Source: Chloroflexia bacterium (lineage in GTDB: Bacteria > Chloroflexota > Chloroflexia > Thermomicrobiales > JALYUS01). From it: 27,806 nucleotides of DNA. The notes under the pieces were generated by a model. It did no database searches and was not told the origin of the DNA. It saw nothing but the letters and a program-made list of their open reading frames with translations. Location: the NCBI GenBank assembly GCA_025928215.1, contig JAICJW010000009.1, forward strand, positions 1-27,806. The letters are read 5' to 3'. The translations under genes were made by a program, and so were the position numbers. Position 1 is the first letter of the stretch, and each line of letters opens with the position of its first letter. Below, in pieces: positions 1 through 6,539 of the stretch.

Positions 1-1
1 C

Positions 2-1018
2 AATCCGACGAACCCACCCCCCCGTGATCCTGGTTCTACGTTTATAGCACCCCCGTCAGCGAATAGCTATTACGTCACACAATACGATCCCACCACATTT
101 TTCCAGCTTGGGAGTTCTCAGGGAATCTCTGATGTGAACAGTGGCGGATCACAGAGCCATGCAATCATATTAGATTTTGGCAAACCCACATGCAAACCCA
201 ATCCGCCCCCAGCGCCGCCTGATCCAAGTGCCTGTACAACCCCTAGTTCACCAGGACTCGGGACAGGTCTAATTGCGAGTGGATATCCGCTTATAACGCT
301 TCTCCAGATTGATAATATAGCACAGCAATTTGCGCAGGGATATGCATCACAGGCGGATTATGGATCGACCCTAACAATTATCGTGGGAACGAATAATTCA
401 GTACATGACGTTAGCTATCCCTTGCACGGTCAAGCATGGGCCCAAATGATCAGTCGACTCAATGGTGAAATGCGCGATAACGACATTTTCAACGTGCCGG
501 TGATTGGCGGGAACGATATGGAGGGAGATTACAACGATCCTGCCACCACACGATCATGGGTCGATGCATATTCTCAGAACGGCTTCTATCTCCTTGCGGA
601 TTACGGCGACGCTGCAGGTTGTGCGCGGGACAATTACTCAGATGTAGCGTGTTCCAACGGCTGGTATCAGCACGATGTATGGTATGTTTCCTATGGTGTC
701 GGAAATGCACTCGCGTTTCCGGAGATTTATGCAGAATATGTTCGCGGAATAAGCCTCGGCGGCCGCAGTGACAATGCAAATCAGTGGGAACAGATCGCAT
801 TGTACGGCTATTACCAACATGGTACACCCGTCCAGTTCTTAGGAACACTGGCACAGCATGGCGCATGTTCTCAACCTAGCCATAATCAGGGCTGTAGTGG
901 GGCGGACAATACGCCAGACCAAGCATGGATCTACCTTGCGGACGCACTCGATAGTCGAACGGAAACTGTAAATCAAATCCCGACGTATTCATCTGACATC
1001 TCATACAAGCCGACTTAA
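2..1018 (+). CDS. Unknown secreted/extracytoplasmic protein, 5' partial
   Basis: The frame is open from base 2, so the gene begins before the window; the GTG at 134 is probably internal. I do not recognise the family. The visible product has a Pro-rich linker (about residues 60-80) followed by a region of about 250 residues rich in Tyr, Trp, Asn, Gly and Asp, with several Cys in pairs (GCARDNYSDVACS, ACSQPSHNQGCS). That suggests an exported, disulfide-containing, possibly carbohydrate-active domain. The motif GGNDMEGDYND and the Trp/Tyr-rich stretch near WYQHDVWYVSYG look like a sugar-binding or hydrolase fold, but this is inference only. It ends with TAA 15 bases before the next gene, which has its own good ribosome site, so the four genes from here to 2994 may be one transcript. 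Base composition is more A/T-rich than downstream genes. Confidence 0.7.
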   Translation, partial: NPTNPPPRDPGSTFIAPPSANSYYVTQYDPTTFFQLGSSQGISDVNSGGSQSHAIILDFGKPTCKPNPPPAPPDPSACTTPSSPGLGTGLIASGYPLITLLQIDNIAQQFAQGYASQADYGSTLTIIVGTNNSVHDVSYPLHGQAWAQMISRLNGEMRDNDIFNVPVIGGNDMEGDYNDPATTRSWVDAYSQNGFYLLADYGDAAGCARDNYSDVACSNGWYQHDVWYVSYGVGNALAFPEIYAEYVRGISLGGRSDNANQWEQIALYGYYQHGTPVQFLGTLAQHGACSQPSHNQGCSGADNTPDQAWIYLADALDSRTETVNQIPTYSSDISYKPT

Positions 1019-1033
1019 GGAACAGGAGTCAGT

Positions 1034-1687
1034 ATGCGCCGATTTCTTCGCGGTACATTGCACAAGCGTGCAATCGGCATCAGCGTGTTGTTCCTGGGAA
1101 TCGTGCTCGTGGCAGGTATGACTGTCTTTGCTGCTACGAACATATCATCTGATTTATCAACTGCAAAGAAAGGCACGGAGTTTCCCTATATGCTATTGCC
1201 TTCCGGCGCTACTCCAGATACTCCGCATCAGCGTGTTTTCGATGCAATGGCGACGGATCGTTCGCAAGCAATCGCACGCGCGACTCAGTCACCTCACCCT
1301 CGCAAGACGTTCGCACCGCCGCCCACCCTCACGCCTGCTCCGACATTCACACCCGTCACGGCTCCTTACGTCGCGATCGGCATCATCGAAGCGCATGATC
1401 TTGGCCCTTACGCGAGAGGCGTGCGGATTGCGAATCGTTGGGAAGGATACGTCAACGGTCAGTACGTCACTGTGTTTGCAGGAAAGATATCGGACACTGC
1501 AAAAGATGGATTCGTTGGCGTGACCAAGACCAAATTCGGGGAACCCTTTGGTGATCCAACTACGATATCTACTCCAACACAGCATGGAAGCGTCAAGATA
1601 ACAGCAGTCAATATGTACCTGTTCACTTTGACGGCTGAGGATGGGACGGTGTTCACCTTTGACGTACAGACGCTGACATTCAAATAG
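1034..1687 (+). CDS. Membrane-anchored protein, paralog 1 of 3 (unrecognised family)
   Basis: Starts at an ATG with AGGAG five bases upstream. The 217-residue product has a basic N-terminus, one hydrophobic segment at about residues 13-33 (signal anchor or uncleaved signal), a variable Thr/Ala-rich segment, a Pro/Thr-rich linker around residues 88-110, and a C-terminal domain of about 105 residues. That domain has WEGYVNGQYVTVFAG, then TPTQHG, then ITAVN and LTAEDGTVFTFD. The same domain order recurs in the next two genes, so this is a tandem paralog set. The pattern suggests a small beta-rich extracytoplasmic domain held to the membrane by a flexible stalk. No catalytic residues are evident and I cannot assign a function. 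This copy is the most divergent of the three: it lacks the NPF motif and has NM where the others have NG. Confidence 0.8.
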   Translation: MRRFLRGTLHKRAIGISVLFLGIVLVAGMTVFAATNISSDLSTAKKGTEFPYMLLPSGATPDTPHQRVFDAMATDRSQAIARATQSPHPRKTFAPPPTLTPAPTFTPVTAPYVAIGIIEAHDLGPYARGVRIANRWEGYVNGQYVTVFAGKISDTAKDGFVGVTKTKFGEPFGDPTTISTPTQHGSVKITAVNMYLFTLTAEDGTVFTFDVQTLTFK

Positions 1688-1723
1688 GTCTGTATGCCGC
1701 ATGAATCACCGACGAGGAACACG

Positions 1724-2332
1724 ATGAAGATTCGCGCGTTATTAGATAGACGATTTTCGTGGGTAGTAATTGGTGGTGCCATGCTGCTCGCTAGCGCCGT
1801 GCTCATTGGATGTATCTCTGTCGGTGCTGCGTCGGATAATGCCTCAAATAAGCGCGCTACCGCCTCGGCACAGCGATATGCGACTGAACGCGCTCCTTTG
1901 CCACCGTACAAGCAGGCATATGCAGACATCGGCGCAACGAAGGAGGCGGCTGCCCTTCTCGCATCACCATTGCCAACGCGGGACACGCAGGCGACGTTTC
2001 CGCCCTTGTCAACTCCCTCCTTCGTGTACGGTATCCTCAATATGCATGAGAATCCATTCCGCCCTAGTCATGCAGCGGTGAACGAGTGGTTTGGTACCCT
2101 CAATGGCAAACATGTCGGCGTTTACGCGACCACCCTCGTTGAGGATGTTGACCGAGGTGCAGTTGGTATAGCAACGGAACAAGCCGATGGTACAGACATC
2201 TATCAAGAGTACCCGACAGCGACGAAACACGGTGCACTACGAATCATTGCTGTAAATGGCGTGCTCTTTACGCTCCAAGCGAAGGACGGCACGGTTTTCA
2301 CGTTCGACCTTGCCACTCGAACCTTCGTGTGA
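1724..2332 (+). CDS. Membrane/lipoprotein-like protein, paralog 2 of 3
   Basis: ATG 1724 is preferred over the in-frame ATG at 1694 because GAGGAA lies about seven bases upstream and it puts the basic residues directly before the hydrophobic segment. The product is 202 residues. The N-terminal segment ends in LIGC, which fits a lipobox, so this copy may be a lipoprotein rather than a transmembrane anchor. A linker with TERAPLPPYKQAY follows, which matches TERALLPPDKQAR in paralog 3, then the shared C-terminal domain: NEWFGTLNGKHVGVYA, YPTATKHG, IIAVNGVLFTL and AKDGTVFTFDLATRTFV. Its stop codon overlaps the GTG start of the next paralog, implying translational coupling. Function unknown. Confidence 0.8.
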   Translation: MKIRALLDRRFSWVVIGGAMLLASAVLIGCISVGAASDNASNKRATASAQRYATERAPLPPYKQAYADIGATKEAAALLASPLPTRDTQATFPPLSTPSFVYGILNMHENPFRPSHAAVNEWFGTLNGKHVGVYATTLVEDVDRGAVGIATEQADGTDIYQEYPTATKHGALRIIAVNGVLFTLQAKDGTVFTFDLATRTFV

Positions 2333-2994
2333 CGTGCCTGAACCATTTTCGTGCGGCCTTCATTGGCGGAAGTGCGCTGCTTTTGCTTGCGGCCATCGTC
2401 GCTGTCGCCACATTTACTGCGTCTGGCACTCTCCCGCCTACTCGATTGCCGCAGAGTCTCACGAACCCGAATCCTCCTTCTCCCACCGACGCACACCCTG
2501 AACCGACGCATGCCGCGCTGCTCCATCGCGATGCGACCGAGCGCGCGTTATTGCCTCCAGACAAGCAGGCGCGCGATCACATTGTTGCAACGAGACAGGC
2601 AGCAGTGATACAAATGCCCGCTAAACCTGCGATGAGTAGCGAACAGATTGCCATGACTCCGATTCCCACGCCGATCTCTTTGACGGGTATCGTCGATTCG
2701 CGTCAGAATCCCTTTCATCGCAAGCAGGCGGCAGAAAACTCTTATTTTGGTTCTCTGAATGGTGAACACATCGCCATCTTTGCTGGTGCCTCGGAGAAGG
2801 ATACATTGCAAGGTGTCGTTGGCGTGGCGAGAGGGCAGGTAGGAAGTAATACTGACGATGTGTATCAGGAATACCTAACACCAACGAAGCATGGTTGGGT
2901 GCGTATTACGGCAGTGAATGGTTCGCAAGTATCACTCGTCGCGAAGGACGGTACACCGTTCGTGTTCGACCTCGCCACGCGGACGTTCGTCTAA
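2329..2994 (+). CDS. Membrane-anchored protein, paralog 3 of 3
   Basis: Begins with GTG in a GTGA overlap with the previous stop; no ATG occurs before the hydrophobic segment. The 221-residue product has an N-terminal transmembrane segment at about residues 8-30, a Pro-rich stretch (PNPPSPTDAHPEP), a conserved TERALLPPDKQAR linker and the C-terminal domain with NPFHRKQAA, YFGSLNGEHIAIFAG, YLTPTKHG, ITAVNG and AKDGTPFVFDLATRTFV. The last nine residues, LATRTFV with the preceding FD, are the same as in paralog 2, so these two look like a recent duplication. No lipobox is seen here. Only 37 bases separate it from the GNAT gene, where base composition becomes clearly more G+C-rich. Confidence 0.8.
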   Translation: MTCLNHFRAAFIGGSALLLLAAIVAVATFTASGTLPPTRLPQSLTNPNPPSPTDAHPEPTHAALLHRDATERALLPPDKQARDHIVATRQAAVIQMPAKPAMSSEQIAMTPIPTPISLTGIVDSRQNPFHRKQAAENSYFGSLNGEHIAIFAGASEKDTLQGVVGVARGQVGSNTDDVYQEYLTPTKHGWVRITAVNGSQVSLVAKDGTPFVFDLATRTFV

Positions 2995-3031
2995 TCTTTC
3001 GCAGCCGTCGGTGTAAATCGCTCGGAGCGAG

Positions 3032-3619
3032 ATGGAAGTGCATCGCCCGCTGAATATCGTCGGGGAGAAGGTCGCCCTCGGCCCGCTGCACCGCGATCTG
3101 CTGCCGCTCGACTGGCGCTGGACGAGCGATCTCGCTACGCTGCGAATGCAAGGCATGATTCCCGCACCCGTGACAGCGGAGTGGATCACCGCCCGGTACG
3201 AGTCCGGCACGGCGGATGACTCCCGCATCCTCTTCGCCATCTACGAGCGCGCGACGATGCGCCCGATTGGCGTGACGAACTTCCAGCATGTGGATGATCG
3301 CCATCGCACGGCGGAGTTCGTCATCTTCATCGGGGAGCAGGCGGCACGCGGCAAAGGGTACGGCACGGAGACGGCGCGGCTGATGCTCGATTACGCCTTC
3401 ACCGCGCTCGGCCTGCAGAACGTCATGCTCGCCGTCTATGCATACAATGTGGCGGGCATCCACGCCTACGGAAAGGCCGGGTTCCGGGAATTCGCGCGGC
3501 GGCGGGAGTCGGTCTGGATGGGCGGCAGGCTGTGGGACACGATCTTGATGGAATGCCTCGCCACTGGCTTCACCAGCCCGGCGTTGGCGCGCGTGCTGAC
3601 GCCCGATCAGGCATCATAA
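3032..3619 (+). CDS. GNAT family N-acetyltransferase (RimJ/RimL-like)
   Basis: A 195-residue single-domain acetyltransferase of the Acetyltransf_3 type, which moves an acetyl group from acetyl-CoA to a primary amine. The acetyl-CoA pyrophosphate-binding motif is clear at about residues 108-117 (QAARGKGYGTET, the Q/R-x-x-G-x-G/A signature), following the beta-strand EFVIFIGE. Downstream, VMLAVYAYNVAGIHAYGKAGF is the usual motif B with Asn and the Tyr that acts as general acid in many GNATs. ATG 3032 has GGAG five bases upstream. The substrate cannot be told from sequence; RimJ/L relatives act on protein N-termini, small amines or antibiotics. It reads in the same direction as the small gene that follows and is separated from it by 90 bases. 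Confidence 0.9.
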   Translation: MEVHRPLNIVGEKVALGPLHRDLLPLDWRWTSDLATLRMQGMIPAPVTAEWITARYESGTADDSRILFAIYERATMRPIGVTNFQHVDDRHRTAEFVIFIGEQAARGKGYGTETARLMLDYAFTALGLQNVMLAVYAYNVAGIHAYGKAGFREFARRRESVWMGGRLWDTILMECLATGFTSPALARVLTPDQAS

Positions 3620-3709
3620 CTGGCGTGGCAATCCGTGCGGCACGCGAGTTGCAGCGACATACGCAATGCCGCGCCAGAAGGGTGTGGATGATCCAACGGA
3701 GATGCTTCG

Positions 3710-4000
3710 ATGCAACCGAACGAACCGACGGCACTGATGGAACACTGGCTCGCCACCGATCCCGAGAACGCGACACGCCTGCGGGGTTTTTACGCGGACT
3801 ATGGAGAAACGGGCTTCCGCGACGAGGTCGAAGACTTCCTGACCGCGAATCCAGGGACGAGCGCAATTGCGGAAGATCTCCTGCGATGGGCGGCCGACCG
3901 GACGCCGCGCACCACCCGTTATCAGACGCTCGAATGGGTTTGCGAGCAGATTGATTGGGAGTACCTCACCGATCATGCCCGCATGCGACCATCTCCATAG
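3710..4000 (+). CDS. Small acidic protein of unknown function
   Basis: A 96-residue, acidic, probably helical cytoplasmic protein. I do not recognise it. ATG 3710 is preceded by GGAG about nine bases upstream. It has no signal peptide, membrane segment or Cys cluster; Trp residues (EHWLATDP, LLRWAADR, LEWVCEQIDWEYL) are spaced as in a compact helical bundle. It ends two bases before the converging class V aminotransferase gene, so no room is left for a terminator. It may be a protein-interaction or immunity-type small protein, but nothing supports that beyond size and charge. Codon use resembles the GNAT neighbour, which supports a real gene. Confidence 0.6.
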   Translation: MQPNEPTALMEHWLATDPENATRLRGFYADYGETGFRDEVEDFLTANPGTSAIAEDLLRWAADRTPRTTRYQTLEWVCEQIDWEYLTDHARMRPSP

Positions 4001-4002
4001 CC

Positions 4003-5178
4003 TCACAGCAGCGCGGCGAGGATCGTGCAGAAGCGTTCGATCTCCTCTTCGCTGTTGTAGTAATGCACTGAGGCGCGTACCATCGCAGTGAGATTGCGCG
4101 CTTCCATATCCAGCCGCGTGCCGTACACCGTCGTGGATGAGACATTGACGCCGCGCGCAAGGAGCGCAGCCACGAGCCGCGCCGGTTCGTGCCCCGCGAC
4201 GGTGAAGGTGACGATGCCGCATTGCTCCGCGCCGATGTCCCGCATCACGACGCCCGGCATCTCCCCTAACCGGCCCCGCAACAGCGCCCCGAGCGACTGG
4301 ATGCGCGCCCACGTTGTTTCGATGCCCACGTCGCGGGCGTAGTCAATCGCGACGCCGAGGCCGATCTTCGTCGCGTAGTTCGTCTCCCAGTTCTCGAAGC
4401 GGCGGGCGTCCGGGCGGATCTCGTATCGATCCCGCGCAACCCATGTGGCGGCGTGATCATCGAGGAAGGGCGGTTCGAGCCGTTCGAGCATCGTGCGACG
4501 CACATAGAGGAAACCCGTGCCACGCGGGCCGCGCAGGTATTTTCGGCCCGTCGCGGAGAGCATGTCGCAGCCGATCTCCTCCACATCCACCGGCAGTTGC
4601 CCGACAGATTGGCAGGCATCGAGCAAATAGGGGATGCCCGCCGCCCGCGCCAGCCGCCCGACCGCCGCCGCCGGGTTGACGAGGCCGCCATTCGTCGGCA
4701 CATGCGTGATGGCGATCAGCTTCACGCGGTCATCCATCATTCGTCGCAGGGCATCAACGGAGAGTTGCCCCGTCTCGTCGTTCGGGATCGCTTCGACGAC
4801 CGCGCCGGTTCGCGCGGCGACCTGCAAATAGGCGATGTAGTTGCTGGCGTACTCCGCCATCGCCGTCAGGATGCGGTCGCCGGGGCGGAGCGGCACGGAG
4901 TAGAACGCCATGTCCCACGCGCGGGTGGCATTCTCAACGATGGCAATTTCGTCCCGCTGGCAGCCGATCAGTGCGGCGGCGGCATCGTAGGTGTGCTCGA
5001 CCGCGTCGTGCGCCGCGTCCGCCGCCTCGTATCCGCCGATGTGCGCTTCCCGCTCCAGATGGGCGATCACCGCATCCAGCACCGGTCGGGGCATCAGCCC
5101 CGCACCCGCGTTATTGAGGTGCAGGACATGCTGACAGCCCGGCGTCTCCGCCCGCGCATGATCGAGGTCAAAGGTCAC
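4003..5178 (-). CDS. PLP-dependent class V aminotransferase / cysteine desulfurase-like
   Basis: Fold-type I PLP enzyme of the aminotransferase class V family (cysteine desulfurase, isopenicillin-N epimerase and EgtE-type lyases). Visible motifs: N-terminal LNNAGAGLMPRPV, THVPTNGGLVNP with the His that stacks on PLP, LLDACQSVGQLPVDV with the cofactor Asp and Gln, and the Schiff-base Lys in SATGRKYLRGPRGTGFLYVR (about residue 213). The Cys loop typical of IscS/NifS is not evident, so a lyase or epimerase is at least as likely as Fe-S sulfur delivery. The longest frame would begin at TTG 5184, but AAGGAGG (complement of 5187-5193) is too close to it and sits about eight bases before GTG 5178, so I choose GTG. 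It lies 41 bases downstream of the anti-sigma gene on the same strand and may share its transcript. Confidence 0.85.
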   Translation of the reverse strand: MTFDLDHARAETPGCQHVLHLNNAGAGLMPRPVLDAVIAHLEREAHIGGYEAADAAHDAVEHTYDAAAALIGCQRDEIAIVENATRAWDMAFYSVPLRPGDRILTAMAEYASNYIAYLQVAARTGAVVEAIPNDETGQLSVDALRRMMDDRVKLIAITHVPTNGGLVNPAAAVGRLARAAGIPYLLDACQSVGQLPVDVEEIGCDMLSATGRKYLRGPRGTGFLYVRRTMLERLEPPFLDDHAATWVARDRYEIRPDARRFENWETNYATKIGLGVAIDYARDVGIETTWARIQSLGALLRGRLGEMPGVVMRDIGAEQCGIVTFTVAGHEPARLVAALLARGVNVSSTTVYGTRLDMEARNLTAMVRASVHYYNSEEEIERFCTILAALL

Positions 5179-5219
5179 CTGCAACTCCTCCTTGATACGA
5201 CCGGAGTCGAATCAAGTTC

Positions 5220-5732
5220 TTAGAGCCTGCTCCACCACACCGGAGCGCGGCGGCTGCGTGTCAGGATCGCGTGGATCGTCGCGGCAATCGGCAGGCTCAC
5301 GCAGAGGCCGACGATCGCCCAGAGCGCGGCAAGGATCATCGTACGAACGGTGAGGCCACCGGCGAGAAGCGTGCCGGGGTCGAGGAGACCGGTGATAATT
5401 GGGCTGATCGTCCAGAGCGAGAGCAGCCCGAAGACCAATCCGCCCACCGCGAGCGCCGCGCCGATGGCGAAGACGAAATCGAGCGCGCGCACGCGGAACG
5501 GCGCCGCCTGACGTGGCTCGGCGCGGATGCCGGTCATCACCCGCGCCATCACGAGGGGCGGCGCGGGCGTGTCGGTGCCGTGGACCAGCGCGCCGAAGGC
5601 GAGTTCGCCCTCATACGCGGCGGCGCAGGCCGGGCAGGCGGAGAGGTGGGCGCGCAGGGCGGCTTCCTGCGCGGCGGGCAGGCGGCGGCGCACATAGTCG
5701 GGGAGCAGGGTGACGATTTCCACACAGGTCAT
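5220..5732 (-). CDS. Anti-sigma factor, zf-HC2 (ZAS) type
   Basis: A 170-residue membrane anti-sigma factor. The N-terminal cytoplasmic domain (residues 1-45) carries the zinc-binding anti-sigma signature H-x3-C-x2-C in AHLSACPACAAAYE, and Cys3 is the usual upstream ligand position. After a linker come two to three hydrophobic segments (around 82-106, 130-155), which place it in the inner membrane. Start ATG 5732-5730 overlaps the stop of the sigma gene as ATGA, so the two are translationally coupled, the normal arrangement for an ECF sigma factor and its inhibitor. It is expected to hold the ECF factor inactive until an envelope signal releases it. There is no recognisable extracytoplasmic sensor domain; the membrane segments themselves may sense stress. 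Confidence 0.9.
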   Translation of the reverse strand: MTCVEIVTLLPDYVRRRLPAAQEAALRAHLSACPACAAAYEGELAFGALVHGTDTPAPPLVMARVMTGIRAEPRQAAPFRVRALDFVFAIGAALAVGGLVFGLLSLWTISPIITGLLDPGTLLAGGLTVRTMILAALWAIVGLCVSLPIAATIHAILTRSRRAPVWWSRL

Positions 5733-6337
5733 GCCGCGCCTCCCTCGGCTGCCAGCACGGTACGGAGCGCCGCCTTCGCACGGAAAAGATGCGTCTTCAC
5801 CGTGCCCATCGGCAGATCGAGGATGGCGGCAATCTCCTCGTAGGTGCAGCCACGCCAGTAATAGAGGTCGAGGACGAGCCGGTACGCGGGAGTCAGCCGG
5901 TTCATCGCCGCTATCACCCATTCCCGCCGCTCCTGCCGCAAGACAATCGCGGGCGGCTCCTCGCCTTCGGGCACCGGGACGGCGTCCGCGGCTCCTGGAT
6001 CGGCGAAGGTCGAGGGATGGACAATGCGGCGACTCAGGCAGACATTATACGCGATGCGATAGAGCCAGGTGCTGAACTTTGCTTCCGCCCGGAAGCCGGG
6101 CAGACTGCGCCACGCGCGCAGGAAGGTCTCCTGCGTCAGGTCTATCGCTTCCTCGGGGTCGCGCGTCATGCGGAGGGCGAGATTGTAGACACCCGTTTGG
6201 TTGCGCTCGACCAGCCGCGCGAAGGCGTCGTTATCTCCCGCCTGCCCGCGCCGGACCAGTGTTTTCTCATCCTCCACCGGCGCGGCCTGCGGGGTCCAAC
6301 TCCGGGTCAGTTGCCGTGCGATCGCCATTGCACTCAT
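5729..6337 (-). CDS. ECF-family RNA polymerase sigma factor
   Basis: A 202-residue sigma-70 factor of the extracytoplasmic-function class. Region 2 spans about 30-105, with DNDAFARLVERN, the core-binding DPEEAIDLTQETFLRAW, and the -10 recognising FSTWLYRIAYNVCLSRRI. Region 4 spans about 140-195, with LTPAYRLVLDLYYWRGCTYEEIA and the HTH MGTVKTHLFRAKAALR. ATG 6337 has GGAGGT (complement of 6347-6352) nine bases upstream; an alternative ATG lies at 6328. A TGAAACA-N18-TCTAACC element just upstream suggests autoregulation, although the predicted transcript start would then fall very near the ribosome site, which would favour a short leader or the second ATG. It forms an overlapping pair with the anti-sigma gene. 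The likely targets in this window are the MMPL and DUF4097 genes. Confidence 0.95.
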   Translation of the reverse strand: MSAMAIARQLTRSWTPQAAPVEDEKTLVRRGQAGDNDAFARLVERNQTGVYNLALRMTRDPEEAIDLTQETFLRAWRSLPGFRAEAKFSTWLYRIAYNVCLSRRIVHPSTFADPGAADAVPVPEGEEPPAIVLRQERREWVIAAMNRLTPAYRLVLDLYYWRGCTYEEIAAILDLPMGTVKTHLFRAKAALRTVLAAEGGAA

Positions 6338-6356
6338 CGTCTCACCACCTCCACCG

Positions 6357-6388
6357 GGTTAGAGTGGCAGCGTCGGGGAATTGTTTCA
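6357..6388 (-). promoter_or_regulatory. Candidate ECF promoter of the sigma gene (autoregulation)
   Basis: On the minus strand TGAAACA (6388-6382) is followed after exactly 18 bases by TCTAACC (6363-6357). The same bipartite element with the same spacing occurs upstream of the MMPL and DUF4097 genes. A GAAAC-like -35 and TC-rich -10 fit known ECF promoters. The caveat is the short distance (19 bases) to ATG 6337. Confidence 0.55.
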
Positions 6389-6401
6389 AGGGGATGGGGG
6401 A

Positions 6402-6534
6402 GCCTCACCCCGGCCCCTCTCCGCTTGACGGAGAGGAGTGACTCACTGCAAAACCGTGGCATTCCCCATACATCCCAATCTTCAGGAGGTCGCTCCCCCT
6501 CTCCACGCGATGGAGAGGGGGTCGGGGGGTGAGG
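6402..6534. repeat. Palindromic repeat element with two internal hairpins
   Basis: The ends are near-perfect inverted copies: a CCTCACCCCGGCCCCTCTCC-like left end (6403-6422) against its complement ending GGGGGGTGAGG (to 6534). Each end carries its own hairpin: CCTCTCCG/CGGAGAGG (6416-6423 with 6429-6436, five-base loop) and an 11-bp perfect stem (6495-6505 with 6511-6521, five-base loop). The form is that of a small non-autonomous repeat (MITE/REP-like) of the kind scattered between genes in many high-G+C genomes. It lies between the end of the MMPL gene and the promoter of the sigma gene and could end MMPL transcription, although there is no U-run. Confidence 0.7.
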
Positions 6535-6539
6535 TTTCC

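Noticed and set aside
4453..5223. 256-codon open frame on the plus strand
   Set aside because: Antisense to the class V PLP enzyme, which has the PLP Lys and cofactor Asp.
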